A stretch of 64,000 nt of DNA from Pedobacter ginsengisoli (GCF_030244015.1 NZ_JASSYX010000001.1:372001-436000); one strand, 5' to 3'; numbered from the stretch's first letter, positions 1 through 8,497 are shown. Notes: generated from the sequence alone by a model not told the origin. A program made the numbers and translations.

Positions 1-966
1 ATTGGCATAAGTATGGGTAAAGGTGTAGCTCTGCGCTACCAGTGAATCGATAAAAGGCGTATAACCCTTGTACTTGCCGCCCGCCAGATCTTTGTTGAGA
101 CTGCCCACGTGTTCCTTCCCAAGACTTTCAATGATCAGAAAAACCACATTGAGTTTTTTGAAATGACCGGTATCTGCCGGCAGGTGCACGGGGTTGTAAA
201 TCGAAGCCAGGGTTTTTTCATCATAAAAATCCAAATGCTTGAGCTTAGAGGCTTTGAGTGTCCTGAAGATGCTAAAAGGTGTGTTCAGTACCAGGCTCAT
301 CTGGTCAGGCGTGTCCACATACTCGCCGGCATTGCTCAGTGTAATGGGCCGGGTACCAAAGCCCCAGCCACCCCTGATGCCAGTGAGGCAGGCGACAGCG
401 ATAGCCAGCATTAAAACCGTCTGAAAAAGGTAGGCAGGCCAGCCAAAACGCTGGGCCTTTTTAACTTTGACCACATCATAAGCCTTGATCAGCAGCCACA
501 CAAGCAAGGCAAAAAGCAGGAGCAGGTACCAGTAATCTGCCAAAAAATCCCCCGTCAGCTTGAGCTTGTTCTGCTCATTTTTGAACTGGCTGTATACGGT
601 AGCGGTGGTGCGTTTTAAAGTATACTTATAATAAGCAAAATCAGCCAGATTGGCCGCAATGCCGATGCTGTTGGTGACGATAAAGAGCCACTTGCAAAAT
701 TTCTGGTAAGTTTCCCCGTACTTGAAGGGGGCGGGGAGCACATGGAGCAGAATGAATACGGAATTGATGTAAAGCAGGGCGGAAACGTCAAATTTTACAC
801 CGCCATAAAGGATCCGCAGGTATTTTACAAAAGAAATGTGCTGAAAAAGGCCTGAATTAAACAGATAAAAACCGACCCTGCAGAAAGTATAGATGACCAG
901 TATGATCAGGAAACGGTATGCCAGTGAAATATATAGATTTAACGCCGTACTTGCTGTTGTTTTCAA
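1..966 (-). CDS. LTA synthase-like sulfatase-family membrane protein (partial, N-terminal part)
   Basis: Reading the minus strand from about 966 down to the window edge gives an open frame of about 322 codons. It begins with several hydrophobic segments and then enters a periplasmic alkaline-phosphatase/sulfatase fold: VVFLIIESLGKEHVGSL matches the first metal-binding strand (the Glu of IIES) of the LTA synthase/phosphoglycerol transferase family. Bacteroidota members are usually annotated as LTA synthase family or sulfatase-like hydrolases; their substrate is generally unknown. The nucleophile Thr and the C-terminal half lie outside the window. No ATG is available at the 5' end; I place the start at TTG (966), with ATT/ATA codons at 976-981 as alternatives, so the start is uncertain. 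It is divergent from the NlpC/P60 gene. Confidence 0.75.
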   Translation of the reverse strand, partial: MKTTASTALNLYISLAYRFLIILVIYTFCRVGFYLFNSGLFQHISFVKYLRILYGGVKFDVSALLYINSVFILLHVLPAPFKYGETYQKFCKWLFIVTNSIGIAANLADFAYYKYTLKRTTATVYSQFKNEQNKLKLTGDFLADYWYLLLLFALLVWLLIKAYDVVKVKKAQRFGWPAYLFQTVLMLAIAVACLTGIRGGWGFGTRPITLSNAGEYVDTPDQMSLVLNTPFSIFRTLKASKLKHLDFYDEKTLASIYNPVHLPADTGHFKKLNVVFLIIESLGKEHVGSLNKDLAGGKYKGYTPFIDSLVAQSYTFTHTYAN

Positions 967-1119
967 TTTGCCCGAAATTATGGGCGCAAATTTAAGTAAT
1001 GGTAACGATGTGTTAATATTAAATTAACACAAATGACTCATCTAAAGGTAAATTAATTGTTATTTTTCAAAGCAAGCCCGGCAGATAGCTATCTTAGTCA
1101 TTCAAAACGATAAAAATAA

Positions 1120-2325
1120 ATGAACAGGATTTTTTTGGCTTTATGGATGTGCGGTATGCTGGCGGCAGTTACTGCTGATGGGCAAACTGATACCACTGTT
1201 TACAAGAACCTGGCTGCGGAAATACAGCAGAAACATGCACCCGACAAGCGTTCTGTTTTTTTCAGGACAATTATAAAATCAGATTCCCTGATTGTAGAGA
1301 GTACCTCTGAAGCAGCATTAAAGGAGTATGTTCAGTCGGCCAAAACACTTAAAGGGTTAAAAGTGGTTCAAAATCTGCTGCCCGACAGTTCACTGGGCGC
1401 GCAGACTTATGGGATTGCCAATCTGTCCGTCACCAATAATAGAAGCAACCCGCGCAACTCCGCAGAGATGGTCACCCAGCTCGTCCTCGGCACCCCTGTG
1501 CGGGTACTGAAAAAGGAAGGGCCGTTTTACCTGGTGCGCAGCCCCGATGGTTATTTGTCCTATACAGACAGGCAGGCAATCGCGCTCATGGACCTGGCGC
1601 ATTTTAAAAGATGGCAGACTGCGGAGAAGGTGATATTTACAGCCGACGCAGGCCATGCTTATAGTGAAAGTTCTGTGAAATCTTCCAGGGTATCTGATCT
1701 GGTGGCCGGAAATATACTGGAAGTAAAAACAAAACAGGGTAAATTTTACCAGGTTGTGTTTCCTGACGGCCGGCCCGGGTATATTGAGAAAGACCAATTG
1801 CAGCCTTATAAAGAGTGGATTGGCAAACCTGATCCGAAAGCAGATGACATTTTAACCACAGCCAAAACCATGATCGGGGTACCTTACCTCTGGGGCGGTA
1901 CTTCGGTGAAAGGAGTGGACTGCAGCGGCTTTACCAAGACCAGCTACTTTTTAAACGGCATTATCATCCCGAGAGACGCTTCCCAGCAAGTCCTGGCAGG
2001 GACGGCAGTAGACATTATGGACAATGATAAGCTCAGTACCGAAAAATGCCTGAAAAACCTGCAGCCCGGAGATTTGCTGTTCTTTTCAGCTTCAAAGAGA
2101 AGAGGGATTAGCGGCGGACGGGTCACTCACACAGCCATTTACATGGGCAAGGGGGAATTCATCCAGTCGGCCGGTATGGTGATGATCAGCAGCCTGCTTC
2201 CCGGGGCCGCAAATTATGACCGTTCACAAGTGCCTACTATAGTCGGTGCCAGGCGTTTTTTAAACAATATCGGAAAGCCGGAAATTACAAGGATCGACAA
2301 ACATCAATGGTATAACGGCGACTAG
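1120..2325 (+). CDS. Secreted NlpC/P60 (C40) peptidase with two SH3-like domains
   Basis: A 401-residue protein with a signal peptide (MNRIFLALWMCGMLAAVTA...). Two bacterial SH3-like modules follow at about residues 100-150 and 170-227 (the second ends in GYIEKDQLQPY), then a C40 catalytic domain from about residue 245. Cys268 in VDCSGF and His337 in RVTHTAIYMG are the expected catalytic Cys and His. Family knowledge: these enzymes cut gamma-D-Glu-(L)-diamino acid bonds in peptidoglycan stem peptides, and the SH3 modules position the peptide. The signal peptide suggests periplasmic action, unlike the second C40 protein in this window (42408-43187), which lacks one. It converges on the CAP gene with only a 26-base gap. 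Confidence 0.9.
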   Translation: MNRIFLALWMCGMLAAVTADGQTDTTVYKNLAAEIQQKHAPDKRSVFFRTIIKSDSLIVESTSEAALKEYVQSAKTLKGLKVVQNLLPDSSLGAQTYGIANLSVTNNRSNPRNSAEMVTQLVLGTPVRVLKKEGPFYLVRSPDGYLSYTDRQAIALMDLAHFKRWQTAEKVIFTADAGHAYSESSVKSSRVSDLVAGNILEVKTKQGKFYQVVFPDGRPGYIEKDQLQPYKEWIGKPDPKADDILTTAKTMIGVPYLWGGTSVKGVDCSGFTKTSYFLNGIIIPRDASQQVLAGTAVDIMDNDKLSTEKCLKNLQPGDLLFFSASKRRGISGGRVTHTAIYMGKGEFIQSAGMVMISSLLPGAANYDRSQVPTIVGARRFLNNIGKPEITRIDKHQWYNGD

Positions 2326-2351
2326 CAGGCTATCAGCTTAGGGGCAGGCAT

Positions 2352-3074
2352 TTATTTGGGCAGGGCGACAAAATCCATTACCGCGCAGTATTTGTAACCC
2401 TTGTGCGGCTGTATGCTTACGCCCACAAAATTGAGCTCATAAGAAGTATCGAGTATCAGCTTTCTGTGCCCAAGATTAGAGACACCCTTGTCCAGTATCA
2501 GCATACAGGCATTGCCAAGGCCTGTCGCAAAGCCAAATGACAGGTTTTCGCCCATCGCCCGTCTTGGATACATCTGGCTGATCCTGTCCCTGACGGAGCG
2601 GCCGTCGCGCGACTGGTGTTCTGCATAGTTGTACCTGTTCATGTCCTTTGCGTGTTGCCTGGCCACCCAGCTCAGGGCCTCATCGGGCCAGAATACAGGC
2701 AAATCTCTGATGTCCTTCAAATCCTTTTCAAGACTTTTATAATATTTATCTGTCCTGCTGATCTTTAGTGAATTGTAATTGGCATACTGGGCCATTCGTT
2801 TGTTATGCGCATCAACATAATCCTGGAAAAAAGTATTGAAGAATTTCTCTCCGTTCATCCGGATCAGGTTGGTATACATGATGAAGTCACGCTCTTCGGG
2901 TGTAAGGTATTTTTTATCACCGGCTGTATTGGCCAGTGTCAGTTCTTCTTTGGACCAGCTTTCACGGTTTGATAGCGCAGCATAATTTTTATCGCTGGCC
3001 GGGGTGCTGCTGCTGATCGCCGAAGACAAAAAAGAGAAAATGGAAACTGCAATACTGATCAAAAAATGCTTCAT
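2352..3074 (-). CDS. CAP (SCP/PR1-like) domain protein, secreted
   Basis: I start at MKHFLISIAVS (3074), which gives a clean signal peptide; an upstream in-frame codon at 3107 would add 11 residues that spoil it. The roughly 240-residue product carries CAP-family signatures: an HAKDM helix followed by YAEHQ, the GENLSFGF motif, and LGHRKLILD near the C terminus, which ends with a YKYCAVMDF strand. CAP proteins are secreted; in bacteria their function is mostly unknown and no enzymatic activity can be assumed. An array of four 11-bp repeats lies 81 bases upstream of the start and could regulate this gene or the divergent DUF6266 gene. Confidence 0.85.
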   Translation of the reverse strand: MKHFLISIAVSIFSFLSSAISSSTPASDKNYAALSNRESWSKEELTLANTAGDKKYLTPEERDFIMYTNLIRMNGEKFFNTFFQDYVDAHNKRMAQYANYNSLKISRTDKYYKSLEKDLKDIRDLPVFWPDEALSWVARQHAKDMNRYNYAEHQSRDGRSVRDRISQMYPRRAMGENLSFGFATGLGNACMLILDKGVSNLGHRKLILDTSYELNFVGVSIQPHKGYKYCAVMDFVALPK

Positions 3075-3154
3075 GTTTATGGGCATACAAAAGCCAGGCC
3101 AGAGCACAATGGTTAAGGTAGGGCGGTATTACTGTTCAGAACTAACAATATTTG

Positions 3155-3195
3155 AACAGGGTAGTAACAGGGTCTTAACAGGGTGATAACAGGGT
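3155..3195. repeat. Four direct copies of AACAGGGT at exact 11-bp period
   Basis: AACAGGGT occurs at 3155-3162, 3166-3173, 3177-3184 and 3188-3195, separated by the unrelated triplets agt, ctt and gat. An exact 11-bp period places each copy on the same face of the DNA helix. It lies in the 245-bp divergent gap between the CAP gene (start 3074) and the DUF6266 gene (start 3320). OmpR/PhoB-family regulators typically bind tandem direct repeats of 10-11 bp; assigning this array to such a regulator is inference. Confidence 0.8.
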
Positions 3196-3319
3196 CGTTG
3201 ATATAATTATTATCTTATTATGATATACTAATCATCTATTTTATGTATTTTTATGCTGCAATCATCAGGCCCGAAAGGTAAAAGGAAAGAAGCAGGGGGT
3301 TAGCATTAAATATAAAAAA

Positions 3320-3958
3320 ATGGCAAGAATAAAGAATGGGATTTTAGGCGCGTTTAGCGGAAAGGCAGGAGCCGTAGTGGGCTATATGATTGGCGATGAA
3401 GCATACATGCGTGGCTTGCCGCGTAAAAAAACATATACGGATGCGGAGCGGCTGAACCAGAAAAAATTTAAACTCGTACAGGATTACCTGGAAGATTTAA
3501 AAGACCTGCTAAAGGTTGGTTTTAAAAACTATTATACCAAAACAGGTGGATTCAGGGCTGCTGTGGCCTATACGCGTAAGGTTGCCCTGGTATCTGATGA
3601 TGCGGGCTTTTATATCGATCCTGCTTTGTTCAGGATCAGTGGGGGTGACCTGCCGGTTGCGGTCGATCCGTCGGTTACGCTTGTCGAGCCGCTCCAAATG
3701 CGTATCGACTGGAATGCGGCTGAATTGCCGTATGAGATCAAATCAGATCAGCTGATGCTGCTGATTTATGATCCGGTTGCCTATAAGAGTAAGTCGCTGA
3801 TATTCGACGGCCCTTTTCGCAGAGAAGGGACACTAACTGTTGAATTGCCCGCTTACTTTAAAGGAACAGAACTGGATGTTTATATTGGTTTTGTGGCAGC
3901 TGACAGGAGCAGGCAGTCGGATAGTCAGTATTTGGGGCGGGTCAGTGTGCCGGGATAA
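3320..3958 (+). CDS. DUF6266 family protein
   Basis: A 212-residue protein opening MARIKNGILGAFSGKAGAVVG and continuing with a short basic MRGLPRKK segment, the characteristic N terminus of DUF6266, a Bacteroidota family I recognise by sequence. No signal peptide is apparent; the N-terminal GAFSGKAGAVVG stretch is Gly/Ala rich. The C-terminal half reads as beta strands (VEPLQMRIDWN, QLMLLIYDP, LDVYIGFVAAD) compatible with an immunoglobulin-like sandwich. No function is established. It stands alone, with the 11-bp repeat array upstream and the Fic gene downstream. Confidence 0.75.
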   Translation: MARIKNGILGAFSGKAGAVVGYMIGDEAYMRGLPRKKTYTDAERLNQKKFKLVQDYLEDLKDLLKVGFKNYYTKTGGFRAAVAYTRKVALVSDDAGFYIDPALFRISGGDLPVAVDPSVTLVEPLQMRIDWNAAELPYEIKSDQLMLLIYDPVAYKSKSLIFDGPFRREGTLTVELPAYFKGTELDVYIGFVAADRSRQSDSQYLGRVSVPG

Positions 3959-4041
3959 AGAGAGAATAGTTTACAGATTGCGTAGTAACAGTGGTATGTT
4001 TTGAATAACCCTGCCGAAATCAGCAATCAACTAGCTGAACT

Positions 4042-4108
4042 GATTAAATTTACTAATCGGCTCATTTTTTGCTTATATTTGAGCCGATTAGTAAATTTAA
4101 TCGGCTCA
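4042..4108. promoter_or_regulatory. Overlapping inverted repeats (operator-like) over the fic promoter and start codon
   Basis: The word TAATCGGCTCA or its complement appears three times: 4054-4064 (plus), 4080-4090 (minus) and 4098-4108 (plus). The first two form a perfect 23-bp inverted repeat (4042-4064 and 4080-4102) around a 15-base spacer; the second and third form another with 11-bp arms and a 7-base spacer. A perfect Bacteroidota -7 box TATATTTG (4074-4081) sits inside this structure, and the third copy runs into the ATG at 4108. Anything bound here should block transcription of fic, so autoregulation by the C-terminal winged helix of Fic is a natural inference. Confidence 0.8.
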
Positions 4109-5211
4109 TGAAATACAACTGGGAACTTCCGGACTGGCCAAACTTTAGTTATAACCTTAAAAAAATTGAGGGTATGTTGTATGCTTTTGCTTTGGAAACA
4201 GGTGAAGTCAGCGGAATACTAAAGGCGCTTCCTGATGATGTGCAGCAGGAAGCTTTGCTGCAAACCATGATTTCGGAAGCGATCAAAACCTCTGAAATAG
4301 AAGGAGAGTTTTTGAGCAGGCAGGATGTCATGTCGTCCATAAAAAATAATCTTGGTCTGACTGCCGTTCCGGAGATCGTGCATGATCAAAAAGCTGCCGG
4401 AATTGGAAAGCTGATGGTCGATGTCAGAGGTTCATTTAAAGAAGAACTCACTATAAAAAAACTATGGGAATGGCATAAATTACTGTTGGGTGCCGTTAAG
4501 GGCATTAACACAGGGAAATGGCGTGCAGGTGATGAGCCTATGCAGGTCATATCAGGGAGTATTGGCTCTGAGAAAATCCACTTTCAGGCACCTCCTTCTG
4601 CAGTGGTTCCGCAGGAGATGAAACATTTTATAGACTGGTTCAATGCAACAGGTCCCGATGGTAGCCTGGAGATCAGCAGTGCCCCTGTCAGGGCGGCTAT
4701 TGCCCATTTGTATTTTGAATCTATCCATCCTTTTGAAGACGGGAACGGACGTGTCGGAAGGGCTATAGCAGAAAAAGCATTGTCGCAGACCCTGGGCAGG
4801 CCAGTCATGCTGAGTCTCTCCAAGAGCATCGAGGCCAATAAAAGCAATTATTATAAAGCGCTGGAAATGGCACAGCTTAATAATGAAATTTCTGAATGGC
4901 TGGAGTATTTTGTATTTACAGCACTGACAGCCCAGCGTGAAGCTAAGTCCCTTGTAAATTTTACACTAATAAAAACTAAGTTTTTCGATAAGCATATCGG
5001 GCGGTTAAATGAGCGACAGCTGAAAGCAGTGAATAAAATGCTGGATGCGGGTTTTGACGGGTTTAAAGGTGGGATGACGGCTAAGAAGTACATCTCTATT
5101 ACCCGGGCATCTAAAGCGACCGCAACCCGTGATCTGCAGGAACTGACCGAGTTGGGTTTGCTGCTGGCGACCGGGGCGGGGCGTAGCGTATCTTATGATC
5201 TGAATTTGTAA
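4108..5211 (+). CDS. Fic family protein with N-terminal DUF4172 and C-terminal winged helix
   Basis: Start chosen at ATG 4108 (MKYNWELPDWPNF), the normal DUF4172 N terminus; an upstream TTG at 4069 would translate through the -7 box. The 367-residue product has DUF4172 (about 1-85), a Fic core with the canonical HPFEDGNGRVGR loop at about residues 207-218, and a C-terminal winged-helix segment (ITRASKATATRDLQELTELG). Family knowledge: Fic enzymes transfer AMP or another nucleotide moiety to target hydroxyls. The TSEIEG stretch at about residues 61-66 fits the [ST]xxxE[GN] inhibitory motif, placing it among class II Fic proteins that carry their own inhibitory helix. The same operator-like word flanks the gene on both sides. 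Confidence 0.92.
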   Translation: MKYNWELPDWPNFSYNLKKIEGMLYAFALETGEVSGILKALPDDVQQEALLQTMISEAIKTSEIEGEFLSRQDVMSSIKNNLGLTAVPEIVHDQKAAGIGKLMVDVRGSFKEELTIKKLWEWHKLLLGAVKGINTGKWRAGDEPMQVISGSIGSEKIHFQAPPSAVVPQEMKHFIDWFNATGPDGSLEISSAPVRAAIAHLYFESIHPFEDGNGRVGRAIAEKALSQTLGRPVMLSLSKSIEANKSNYYKALEMAQLNNEISEWLEYFVFTALTAQREAKSLVNFTLIKTKFFDKHIGRLNERQLKAVNKMLDAGFDGFKGGMTAKKYISITRASKATATRDLQELTELGLLLATGAGRSVSYDLNL

Positions 5212-5247
5212 CCCGTCAAAAGCGATAAAATATCAAAGAGAAAATAA

Positions 5248-5278
5248 ATGAGCCGATTAGGGTAGCTAATCGGCTCAT
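5248..5278. repeat. Perfect 13-bp inverted repeat downstream of fic, same word as the fic operator
   Basis: ATGAGCCGATTAG (5248-5260) and CTAATCGGCTCAT (5266-5278) pair perfectly across a 5-base loop. The core is the same TAATCGGCTCA word found three times in front of fic. It could end transcription between the convergent fic and glyS genes, but no T tract follows the stem, so a protein-binding site is at least as likely as an intrinsic terminator. Confidence 0.75.
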
Positions 5279-5341
5279 CGTTAAAATATATTGCTGTTTG
5301 CTGTTTTGCAATTCAGCTGATCTGATCTCTTGCAATTCAGC

Positions 5342-6823
5342 TTACCTCAACAAGTTTTTCCAGCTTACTTTATTGCCGATGATGTCAAACAGGTCCTTGA
5401 TCTCTATACGCTGCTGCTCCATGGTGTCGCGGTGACGGATGGTAACCGTATCGTCTTCTAAAGTCTGATGATCGATGGTCAGGCAGAATGGTGTGCCTAT
5501 GGCATCCTGACGGCGGTAGCGTTTGCCGATGGCATCTTTCTCTTCATAAATACAGTTGAAGTCCAGCTTTAAGCTGTTCATGATCTCTCTTGCTTTTTCC
5601 GGCAGGCCGTCTTTTTTGGTCAGCGGGAAAATGGCTACTTTAACAGGGGCCAGGCAAGGGTGCAGGCGCAGTAAAGTTCTGCTGTCCTGTTTGTCTTCAG
5701 TGCTCAGGTCTTCTTCTTCAAAAGCATTGATCAAAGTCAGTAAGAACATCCGGTCCAGGCCGATAGAGGTCTCGATCACATACGGGATGTAATTGCCATA
5801 TGGCTTGCCTTCTTCGTTCAGATCGTTATCAAAATACTGCATTTTCTTACCGGAATATTCCTGGTGCTGCGAAAGATCAAAGTCTGTACGGCTGTGGATA
5901 CCTTCTACTTCTTTAAATCCAAATGGAAATTCAAATTCGATATCAGTAGCCGCGTTTGCATAGTGAGCCAGTTTTACATGGTCATGGTAACGGTATTTTT
6001 CTGCCGGCGTGCCCAGTGCTTTGTGCCATTTTAAACGGGCTTCTTTCCAGTAAGCAAACCATTTCTGGTCTTCTCCCGGACGTACAAAAAATTGCATCTC
6101 CATTTGCTCAAACTCGCGCATACGCATGATGAACTGTCGGGCGATCACTTCATTTCTGAAGGCCTTGCCGATCTGTGCAATACCAAATGGGATCTTCATC
6201 CTTCCTGATTTCTGCACATTGAGGAAGTTGACGAAAATGCCCTGTGCGGTTTCAGGTCTCAGGTAGACTTCTTCAGAACCTTCAGCCATGGCGCCAAACT
6301 GGGTGCTGAACATCAGGTTGAACTGGCGTACTTCCGTCCAGTTTTTGGTGCCGCTAACCGGGCAGGCGATGTCATTTTCTTCAATCAGCGTTTTCAGCAG
6401 CTGCAGGTTTTCAGCTTTGAGGGCGTCATCCATGTCGGCCTGCAGTTTTGCTGCTTTATCTGTTTTGCCGTCTTTTTCATAACGGGCTATTTTATCTTCT
6501 AATAACTGATCGGCACGGTAGCGTTTTTTCGAATCCTTGTTGTCGATCATCGGATCGTTGAAGCCGTCTACGTGGCCGCTGGCTTTCCATACTTTCGGAT
6601 GCATAAATATGGCGGAATCGATGCCTACAATGTTTTCATGCATTTGTACCATGGCCTTCCACCAGTAGGTTTTGATGTTGTTTTTTAGTTCGGCACCCAA
6701 CTGCCCGTAATCGTATACAGCGCTGAGTCCATCATATATTTCGCTGCTCTGAAATACAAAACCATATTCCTTAGCATGTGATATTACATTCTTAAATTGC
6801 TCGTCGTTAGTGTTTTTTGCCAT
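5342..6823 (-). CDS. glyS: Glycyl-tRNA synthetase (homodimeric class II)
   Basis: A 493-residue class II aminoacyl-tRNA synthetase that charges tRNA-Gly. Visible signatures are the catalytic-domain opening FKNVISHAKEYGFVFQSSEI, motif 2 around FRNEVIARQF...REFEQMEMQFF, motif 3 in ETSIGLDRMFLLTLINAF, and the C-terminal anticodon-binding domain (VAIFPLTKKDGL...). This is the single-chain alpha2 type, not the GlyQ/GlyS tetramer. A -7 box TAAGTTTG (minus strand, 6838-6831) ends 7 bases before the ATG, implying a very short leader. It converges on fic. Confidence 0.97.
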   Translation of the reverse strand: MAKNTNDEQFKNVISHAKEYGFVFQSSEIYDGLSAVYDYGQLGAELKNNIKTYWWKAMVQMHENIVGIDSAIFMHPKVWKASGHVDGFNDPMIDNKDSKKRYRADQLLEDKIARYEKDGKTDKAAKLQADMDDALKAENLQLLKTLIEENDIACPVSGTKNWTEVRQFNLMFSTQFGAMAEGSEEVYLRPETAQGIFVNFLNVQKSGRMKIPFGIAQIGKAFRNEVIARQFIMRMREFEQMEMQFFVRPGEDQKWFAYWKEARLKWHKALGTPAEKYRYHDHVKLAHYANAATDIEFEFPFGFKEVEGIHSRTDFDLSQHQEYSGKKMQYFDNDLNEEGKPYGNYIPYVIETSIGLDRMFLLTLINAFEEEDLSTEDKQDSRTLLRLHPCLAPVKVAIFPLTKKDGLPEKAREIMNSLKLDFNCIYEEKDAIGKRYRRQDAIGTPFCLTIDHQTLEDDTVTIRHRDTMEQQRIEIKDLFDIIGNKVSWKNLLR

Positions 6824-6830
6824 AGTGATG

Positions 6831-6838
6831 CAAACTTA
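6831..6838 (-). promoter_or_regulatory. -7 box TAAGTTTG for glyS
   Basis: A perfect match to the Bacteroidota TAnnTTTG element on the minus strand, 7 bases before the glyS ATG. The box plus leader (TTTGCATCACTATGGC) is almost identical to that of hscA at 17731-17749. No clear -33 TTG was found at normal spacing. Confidence 0.6.
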
Positions 6839-6882
6839 GAAAAAATTGTTAATGGTTTTCATGATTGCAGGGGTGATTTTTC

Positions 6883-6890
6883 TACTTTTG
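6883..6890 (+). promoter_or_regulatory. -7 box TACTTTTG immediately upstream of gldA
   Basis: A perfect TAnnTTTG match ending 3 bases before the gldA ATG at 6894. If functional, transcription would begin at or within the start codon (leaderless mRNA). Confidence 0.45.
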
Positions 6891-6893
6891 GGT

Positions 6894-7601
6894 ATGAGTA
6901 TCAGGGTAAAGGATTTATCGAAAGATTATAAGGGCCAAAAAGCGGTTGACGGGATTAGCTTTGAGGCTGTTCCTGGCAGGATACTCGGGTTTTTAGGGCC
7001 AAATGGCGCAGGGAAATCGACGACCATGCGCATGCTCACAGGTTATCTGAAACCCGACTCCGGAAGGGCTGAGGTCTGCGGTTTTGATGCACAGCTGCAA
7101 AGTATGGAAGTGAGACGTATTATCGGTTACCTTCCGGAAAACACACCTTTATATACTGACATGTATGTTAAGGAGTTTTTGACTTTTGCTGCTGAGGCCT
7201 ACGGACTGGTTGAGCCGAAACGTAAAGTTGAACTGGCATTGGAACAGGTTGGGCTGAAAGATGAGGCACATAAAAAGATCAGTATGCTGTCTAAAGGGTA
7301 CAGGCAGCGCGTGGGATTGGCACAGGCCATCATCCATGATCCTAAAGTGCTGATACTTGATGAACCAACTTCGGGGCTGGATCCCAATCAGCTTGCTGAG
7401 ATCAGGGAGCTGATCAAAAAACTGGGCAGAGACAAGACCCTGATCCTGTCTACGCATATTATGCAGGAAGTGGAGGCTTTGTGCGATGATATTGTGATCA
7501 TCAGCAAGGGACGGATCGTAGCAAACGATTCAATAAAAAGCCTGAAGGACGCACATACCGGTGCTGCTCTGGAAAGTATTTTCAAGATATTAACAGCCTG
7601 A
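6894..7601 (+). CDS. gldA: Gliding-motility ABC transporter ATP-binding protein GldA
   Basis: Start at MSIRVKDLSKDYKGQ (6894), matching the usual GldA N terminus; the frame is open further upstream to 6846 but that stretch is hydrophobic and contains the promoter box. The roughly 235-residue ATPase has Walker A GPNGAGKST, signature LSKGYRQRV, Walker B VLILDEPT and the switch His in STHIMQEV. In Flavobacterium, GldA works with membrane proteins GldF and GldG in an ABC transporter needed for gliding. Those partners lie about 2.2 kb downstream (9797-12204), separated by three outer membrane protein genes, which supports GldA rather than a generic ABC ATPase. Confidence 0.88.
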   Translation: MSIRVKDLSKDYKGQKAVDGISFEAVPGRILGFLGPNGAGKSTTMRMLTGYLKPDSGRAEVCGFDAQLQSMEVRRIIGYLPENTPLYTDMYVKEFLTFAAEAYGLVEPKRKVELALEQVGLKDEAHKKISMLSKGYRQRVGLAQAIIHDPKVLILDEPTSGLDPNQLAEIRELIKKLGRDKTLILSTHIMQEVEALCDDIVIISKGRIVANDSIKSLKDAHTGAALESIFKILTA

Positions 7602-7724
7602 ACGCTCTTTGAGGTCTTTAAAATGCAGTTAAATTTCTCTTACAGAAAAAATACATTTACTTTAGCTGTCATAAGCTAGTCTTTATAGCTCATAGATTAA
7701 TCTCATTTAAATTAACGTGAAAAA

Positions 7725-8375
7725 ATGAAAAAACTATTACTATCAACGGTGATCGCTGGTGCTGCACTTACTGCATCAGCCCAGAATCCTGTGAAATACA
7801 CCATTAAGGCAGGGGCAACTTTTCCAACTTATTCAACTCCGGACGTAGAGGAGAACGGGGTTTCATCAAACCGCTTGTTTTATGCTGGTATTACTGCAGA
7901 TGTTCCGGTCGGAGGCGTCGTATCAATTCAGACAGGCCTCATGTTTGTTGGTAAAGGCGCTAAATTCGGGGCATCAGGGACAGAAGAAGGCAAAACTTTT
8001 AGAGGAACATTGAAGCAAAATTTAATGTACCTCGAAATTCCGATAAATGCAGTTTTAAATATTCCGGTAGGAGCGCATAAAATATTTCTTGGGGCCGGAC
8101 CTTATTTTGGTATGGCTGTTATTGGAAAAAACAAACTGACAGGCACTTTAACCAGCGGTGGCCTGGAGGAGAATTTCTCTGAGTCAGATGATGTCGATTT
8201 TGACAATGAGAATAAACGCCCTGATTATGGCATAAATGCACTTGGCGGCTTTCAGCTTAGCAACGGATTTAATATCCATGCGGGTTACGGCTTTGGTCTT
8301 GCCAATATTATTCGCTCCAGTGAGGGAGAACTAAATCACCGCGTATTTTCTGCTGGAGTTGGCTACTCATTTTAA
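7725..8375 (+). CDS. Small outer membrane beta-barrel protein (PorT-like fold)
   Basis: A 216-residue protein with a signal peptide ending in ALTASAQ. The mature part alternates hydrophobic/polar strands and ends in an aromatic-terminated strand (VFSAGVGYSF), typical of small outer membrane barrels inserted by BamA. A central acidic loop (FSESDDVDFDNENKRPD) is probably extracellular. It resembles the porin-family/PorT-like barrel proteins common in Bacteroidota; no specific function can be given. It is the first of three barrel genes in a row, but differs clearly in sequence from the next two. Confidence 0.8.
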   Translation: MKKLLLSTVIAGAALTASAQNPVKYTIKAGATFPTYSTPDVEENGVSSNRLFYAGITADVPVGGVVSIQTGLMFVGKGAKFGASGTEEGKTFRGTLKQNLMYLEIPINAVLNIPVGAHKIFLGAGPYFGMAVIGKNKLTGTLTSGGLEENFSESDDVDFDNENKRPDYGINALGGFQLSNGFNIHAGYGFGLANIIRSSEGELNHRVFSAGVGYSF

Positions 8376-8497
8376 AGTCTCTGAAAAATCCTACACTGCT
8401 GAATTAAAATGGCGACATTCCGTATACAGGGGGATAAAAATTCCGAAAACTGACTTCTCAAAGTAAAAAGTCAACTGCATGATTTATTGAGCTATAC

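Noticed and set aside
5306..5342. Two direct copies of TTGCAATTCAGCT 24 bases apart near the glyS stop
   Set aside because: Only two copies, the second overlapping the glyS stop codon; probably a local slippage duplication with no regulatory logic.
7602..7724. Possible promoter TACATTTACTTTAG upstream of the first barrel gene
   Set aside because: No match to TAnnTTTG with its G; the gap shows only AT-rich leader sequence, partly shared (CATTTAAATTAA) with the 8618 gene leader.
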